This document shows, piece after piece, positions 59,983 to 64,000 of a stretch of DNA of 64,000 bases. Numbering within the stretch: the first letter of the stretch is position 1; each line of letters opens with the position of its first letter. The notes under the pieces are model-generated. The model saw nothing but the letters and a program-made list of their open reading frames with translations. It had not been told where the DNA came from and made no database searches. This stretch comes from Archivesica marissinica (lineage: Eukaryota; Mollusca; Bivalvia; Venerida; Vesicomyidae): positions 11,349,814 to 11,413,813 of the forward strand of contig CM026386.1 in the NCBI GenBank assembly GCA_014843695.1, written 5' to 3'. The position numbers were made by a program, and so were the translations under genes.

Positions 59983-60280
59983 TCAGGGTTCATTCTAGGT
60001 CAGAATTTTTGGGAGAAGTGAGAAAGCGCGTGATCGCTTCCATAAATTGTGTTCTTTAATATACTTCTGCAAAATAGGGTTAAAATGCACAGTACAACCA
60101 TTAAATACAACATTTGAATAGGAGTGCTTTATAATGGACCAATGTATCTTACTAGACAACATTTTGTTTGAAAATCGTAAAAACCAAAAAATAATAAAAT
60201 TTTTTAGGGAGAAGTGGGGCCCCCAGAGGGCGAAGTCAGGGTCCCTAGGGCGACAATATCGCCCTCTAGAATGATCCCTG
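59983..60280 (-). mobile_element. Short hAT-like MITE (family H), copy 4 (inverted)
   Basis: It runs from CAGGGTTCATTCTAG to CTAGAATGATCCCTG, with ATCAT on both flanks (5-bp target duplication). Confidence 0.85.
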
Positions 60281-60632
60281 ATCATAGTACTTGATCTACC
60301 TTGATGAAAAATGTAAACGTTTGATGAAAAATGTAAATAAAAGTTGGCTGCTACAAAAATCAATTCGTAAAAATAGAAAAAGTTGCCAAACCGTAAAAAG
60401 CTGATAAAAAATGAAATGACTTATGTATTTACATGATTTTTAGACATACCAGCAGTTTTTATTTATGCGAAATGTTGAAGAAGAAGTTGGTTTACCTTCC
60501 TATGTGTTTTAAAATGTTAAATTGATGTTGTTATATAATAATTTGGACACAAAACCTTTCATGTATCCTGATGACCGTAACTGATACCGTACATTTTATG
60601 CATACCCTCCTCACACCTACTACCACACATTT
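60281..60632. other. No feature seen
   Basis: AT-rich, with a GATGAAAAATGTAAA tandem pair near 60,303. No gene is seen. Confidence 0.35.
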
Positions 60633-60786
60633 CAAAGGCAATCACGTGCATTTAAATTCCATTTTGCCTCTTTTCTCTCCCTAGTGGCGATCGATTCCAT
60701 CAGGAATGAGGTCTCGAGAGTGATTAATATAAGTTGTAAGGCGATACAGCCCAAAATGGTGCTGATGCAGGCGTAAAACCCGAACT
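60633..60786 (+). repeat. Chimeric SINE: family A body joined to family B tail
   Basis: The family A body (CATTTAAATTCC to TTAATATAAGTTGTAAG) switches directly to the family B tail (GCGATACAGCCCAAAATGG to AAAACCCGAA). Confidence 0.75.
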
Positions 60787-60926
60787 AATTAACAAATAAA
60801 TCATTATTGAAAGCTGTTAATGATGTTGGTATAGAATCATAAAAAAAGAAATCATATTCATCAGTGTTGTGTGGTCACTATTGGTAGAATCGATTGTTGG
60901 TCACCATTTTTTAGTTAATATACACG

Positions 60927-61223
60927 TTAACCCTTTCAGCACCAAAATCGACATTCATGTACAGCACCACAGCTGACAGCTTGTTTACTGTAGTTTACGA
61001 TAACACTGAGTCAACAGTATTATTATTACAATGATGCCGTACAGCAATTCACACAGCGTGGTTTGGAGGTATTTACAGATACAATATCTGGAAACATTGC
61101 CAAAAAAATAGAGCACAGTGAGACATCGCAAACAGATGGAAGTTGGGGTAAAATACGTTAAATGTTAAACTATTTGGTGCTAGGTACAAATTACACAGAT
61201 TTATTTGGTGTCAAAAGGGTTAA
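60927..61223. mobile_element. MITE with GTTAACCCTTTCAGCACC-type ends
   Basis: The left end TTAACCCTTTCAGCACC and the right end GGTGTCAAAAGGGTTAA form a ~17-bp imperfect inverted repeat around unrelated internal sequence. The ends resemble family F. Confidence 0.6.
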
Positions 61224-61550
61224 TTGTGGTTCAATTGTCGCGGATTCATTAAACATAGACTTTATGTGCTGCCTTAAATCAAAAGCAAAGCAAATACACC
61301 CGCACACACACAGTATCCAACTATCCATACACAGTTAATCATCTTCGGTTAGATAGTACATGCCTCTTGCCAGTTTAAGTTTAGTACATTTGCAAGTTCA
61401 GTGTTTCGTCATGCATTATCATTTTTTCATCTTTCGGAAAATAGAAAGATAGGTTGTTGATATGCAAAGTTACCCTAGAATTAACTAATAATCCATCATT
61501 TACTAACTTTATTAATATTGGTGATGTTGTAAATAAATACCCAATATAAT
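61224..61550. other. No feature seen
   Basis: No gene or known repeat is recognised. Confidence 0.3.
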
Positions 61551-61766
61551 CAAGGTTCCCTCTATCTGAATGTTTGTCTGCACCACTTTTGTCGCCAATT
61601 GAAAAAAGCTGGAGCCAATTTGAAAAACTTGGAGCCAACTAAGAGCCATATAGTTCACAGATGAATATTCGAAGCCATGTATTTGACAAAACATGTTGCG
61701 CCAAGAAATTATTTGTTTCGCCAATTTAGCGCCAGTGTTTGTTTTTTGGCGACTGGCGGGAACTTA
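61551..61766. mobile_element. hAT-like MITE related to the 28,174 element
   Basis: CAAGGTTCCC and GGGAACTT are decayed forms of the CAGGGTTCCC/GGGAACCCTG ends. Inside are GCACCACTTTTGTCGCCAATTG and GGAGCCAA motifs shared with 28,174 and 32,485. No clean target duplication is seen. Confidence 0.6.
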
Positions 61767-62440
61767 ATAATGTGAATTTTAGGACGGATATTCCAAATTT
61801 TAATTACAATCTAAATTATGAGGGAAATATGGTTAATTAGACAACAGGACAGCTCGTTACAATATCTCGTGTGTACAACACATTCCAAGTAAAAGCATAA
61901 TGGGGCTTTAAGATTTGTGTCTTGCAAATTTTCACAATGAAAACTGACATTCAACTACTGTTCCAAGATTGCTTCGTCACACAATTTCTTACCATTATCT
62001 CCTTGAAAAGGCTGGAATCTGTGTAAGATAAGAATATATATATACATGTATGTGATTTTAAAATCAAAGCTATGCGGCTTAGATGTATATATAAGTGGCT
62101 GTATGTTCTGGACATGAAATGTCGTGTAATAAAATGCTGGTTGTGAATTTACACTGAAATATCGGAAGGTTTTTATTAATATTTATTATATTAAAACAAT
62201 GGTATCATTTTATCATAATTTGTATGCATATTATTTAACTATAGTTTAGTGTATAATTATTTTGCGTATTTTCGTTTCCTCTCTCTATCCTTTGTCACAT
62301 CATCAAATGAATCATGTCTGTAGAATGTCGATGAATCGATGATTGATTTTCTTTGAAAAAATCTCTTAGAAAAGTTCTTAACACTTTCCCCACCTAGAAG
62401 TCCTCTCGACACCATTACAAAATTACATAAAACATGCAAC
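61767..62440. other. No feature seen
   Basis: AT-rich DNA with an ATATATATATACATGTATGTG run near 62,035. No gene is recognised. Confidence 0.35.
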
Positions 62441-62675
62441 CCATAATCTCTGTAGAGGTGAGGTGACAAGCCATAGTCTATAGAGGTGAGCTGACAACCC
62501 ATGGTCTCTGTAGAGGCGAGTTAAAAAGCCATGTTCTCTATAGAGGTGTGATAACAACCAATTGTCTCTATAGAGGTAAGATAACCTATCATCTCTTATA
62601 GAGGTGTGATAACAACCCATGGTCTCTATAGAGGTGAAATAACCTATCATCTCTTATAGAGGTAAGATAGATGTG
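62441..62675. repeat. Degenerate ~35-bp tandem repeat
   Basis: About seven units of CC(C)ATGGTCTCT(A/G)TAGAGGTGAG.TAACAA with many substitutions. The minus-strand open frame through it is repeat-derived. Confidence 0.8.
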
Positions 62676-62767
62676 CTGACAGCGTTTCCATTATTATGTG
62701 TATGAAGAGATAGCGGTCTATAAGCTTGTACTTTATCCTTCTCTACATTATAATTATACTACCTTCG

Positions 62768-62985
62768 TTTATTCTGTAGCATACGGATCCGTGTACTAGA
62801 TATTACATATACTGGTTTGTACACTTCTGTAGTGTACGGATCCGTGTACTAGGTATTACATATACTGGTCTGTACACTTCTGTAGTGTACGGATCCGTGT
62901 ACTAGGTATTACATATACTGGACTGTACACTTCTGTAGTGTACGGATCCGTGTACTAGGTATTACATATACTGGACTGTACACAC
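62768..62985. repeat. ~55-bp tandem repeat, four units
   Basis: Each unit holds GTGTACGGATCCGTGTACTAG and ATTACATATACTGG.CTGTACAC. GTACGGATCCGTAC-like palindromes recur. Confidence 0.9.
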
Positions 62986-63112
62986 CCATCCATACATTTT
63001 CTGCAACGATAGCTGCTGGCTTTGTAGATATTTAATTACTGATTGTAGATGTAGCTGCAGAACTGTTGTGTTAGCTTAACCCTTCGCACGCAGGTGGCAG
63101 ATAAATATCACT

Positions 63113-63295
63113 TTTTGCAAACAGCATAGAGCCAGATCAGACGGTACAGAATGTGCCGTCTAATCAGGCTCTATGCTGTTTGCTATTCGCATAGTGGAGC
63201 TAAATCATTTGGCTGAATAGCAAACAACATAAATCGGTGGTCAGATGCGGCGTTACGCCATGGCTGATCTGGATCTATGTTGTTTGCAAATGTGA
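63113..63295. mobile_element. Foldback MITE family G, best-preserved copy
   Basis: TTTGCAAACAGCATAGAGCC is followed by its inverse GGCTCTATGCTGTTTGC; then AATAGCAAACAACATAAATC is followed by GATCTGGATCTATGTTGTTTGC. It is two hairpins side by side. Confidence 0.8.
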
Positions 63296-63552
63296 TTTTA
63301 TTTACTCAGCAGGCAAAGGATTAAGCTTGTTGTTGGACAATTCCAGCTGTATATATTCCTACGTAATAAATTGCACTTTTAGCATTTGTTGGGGAATGAA
63401 AAATTTAGGCCGTTTATATTTTTTTATGTAGTCTTGTTTGTAATCTTCCAAGAGTTAAAATGTTATTTTCATATTCCCGAAAGACATTGTATTGAATGTA
63501 TTGTTGTCTTCAACCTCTTGCATTTGTGTGACAAATTGTTGGGAAACATCTG

Positions 63553-63850
63553 CAGGACTCATTCTAGGTCATAATTTTTGGGGGAATTGAGACGGCGCAC
63601 AATTGTATACTTATTGTGTTATTTAATAAATGTCAACAAAATCGGGTTAAAGCTCACAATTTGACAATTTTGAAAATAATGAGTGCATTATACCGGGTAA
63701 TGGGCCAGTGTATCTTACTGGACAATATATTTTATGAAAATTGTAAAATAATTTTATTTTTTTTAAAATGAAAAATGGGGCCCCCAAGAGGCGAGGTCAG
63801 TGTCCCTAGGGCGAATATTTCGCCCCAGTCGCCCTCTAGAATGAGCCCTG
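63553..63850 (-). mobile_element. Short hAT-like MITE (family H), copy 5 (inverted)
   Basis: It runs from CAGGACTCATTCTAG to CTAGAATGAGCCCTG, with ATCTG on both flanks. Confidence 0.85.
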
Positions 63851-64000
63851 ATCTGCAGTTGTCTCTTTTTGTGCCACCAAACTAAATGTTTTATATAAGT
63901 TGCAGCTGGGAGTGTTTTTGGCATGTTATAGCTTGGAGTGTTAGAGTTGTTATTGCGTATAACTGTAGACTGTATTTATTCGGTTGCTTTAAACATTATT

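Overview
The window joins two very different kinds of DNA. From base 1 to about 18.4-18.6 kb it holds an AT-rich, gene-dense integrated DNA virus/transposon of the Maverick (Polinton)/adintovirus type. From there to 64 kb it is ordinary animal nuclear DNA, sparse in genes and packed with tRNA-derived SINEs, short hAT-like elements, foldback elements and minisatellites. The repeat style and the host gene suggest an invertebrate, most likely a bivalve or other mollusc; this is inference, because nothing here names a species. VIRAL ELEMENT. Minus strand, left part: an unknown 159-aa ORF, a NADAR-domain protein, and a protein-primed family B DNA polymerase in three reading frames. Plus strand from 5.1 kb: a seven-CCHC zinc-knuckle protein and a deoxynucleoside kinase (broken once). 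A 201-aa unknown runs back on the minus strand. A late-type cluster then follows on the plus strand: packaging ATPase; small basic core-like proteins, one broken; a conserved 263-aa protein; a retroviral-type integrase with a chromodomain (broken); a small membrane protein; two penton-like capsid proteins (both broken); a basic minor capsid-like protein; a double-jelly-roll major capsid protein (broken once); an adenain-like protease; two RING proteins; and a protein with paired SUMO-site and SIM motifs. A tRNA-Leu(UAA) gene with a good cloverleaf and a T6 terminator closes the element. The structural, packaging and protease genes form a complete virion module, PolB and dNK a replication module, and the integrase explains the chromosomal copy. 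Seven genes carry frame breaks, several beside homopolymers, so this is either a young decaying copy or an assembly with uncorrected indels. The left end and terminal inverted repeats are not resolved. HOST PART. One gene can be built from splice sites and reading phase: twelve coding exons on the plus strand between 25,254 and 57,414, exactly 588 codons with the stop. It has a winged-helix-like segment followed by a PNP/UDP-phosphorylase-like domain. A likely TATA-less promoter (NRF1-like and ETS-like sites) and a non-coding first exon lie near 21.7 kb. Two of its 5' splice sites have been amplified inside minisatellites (13 and about 18 copies), the most unusual feature of the host part. The rest is repeats, itemised below; no other convincing host gene was found.
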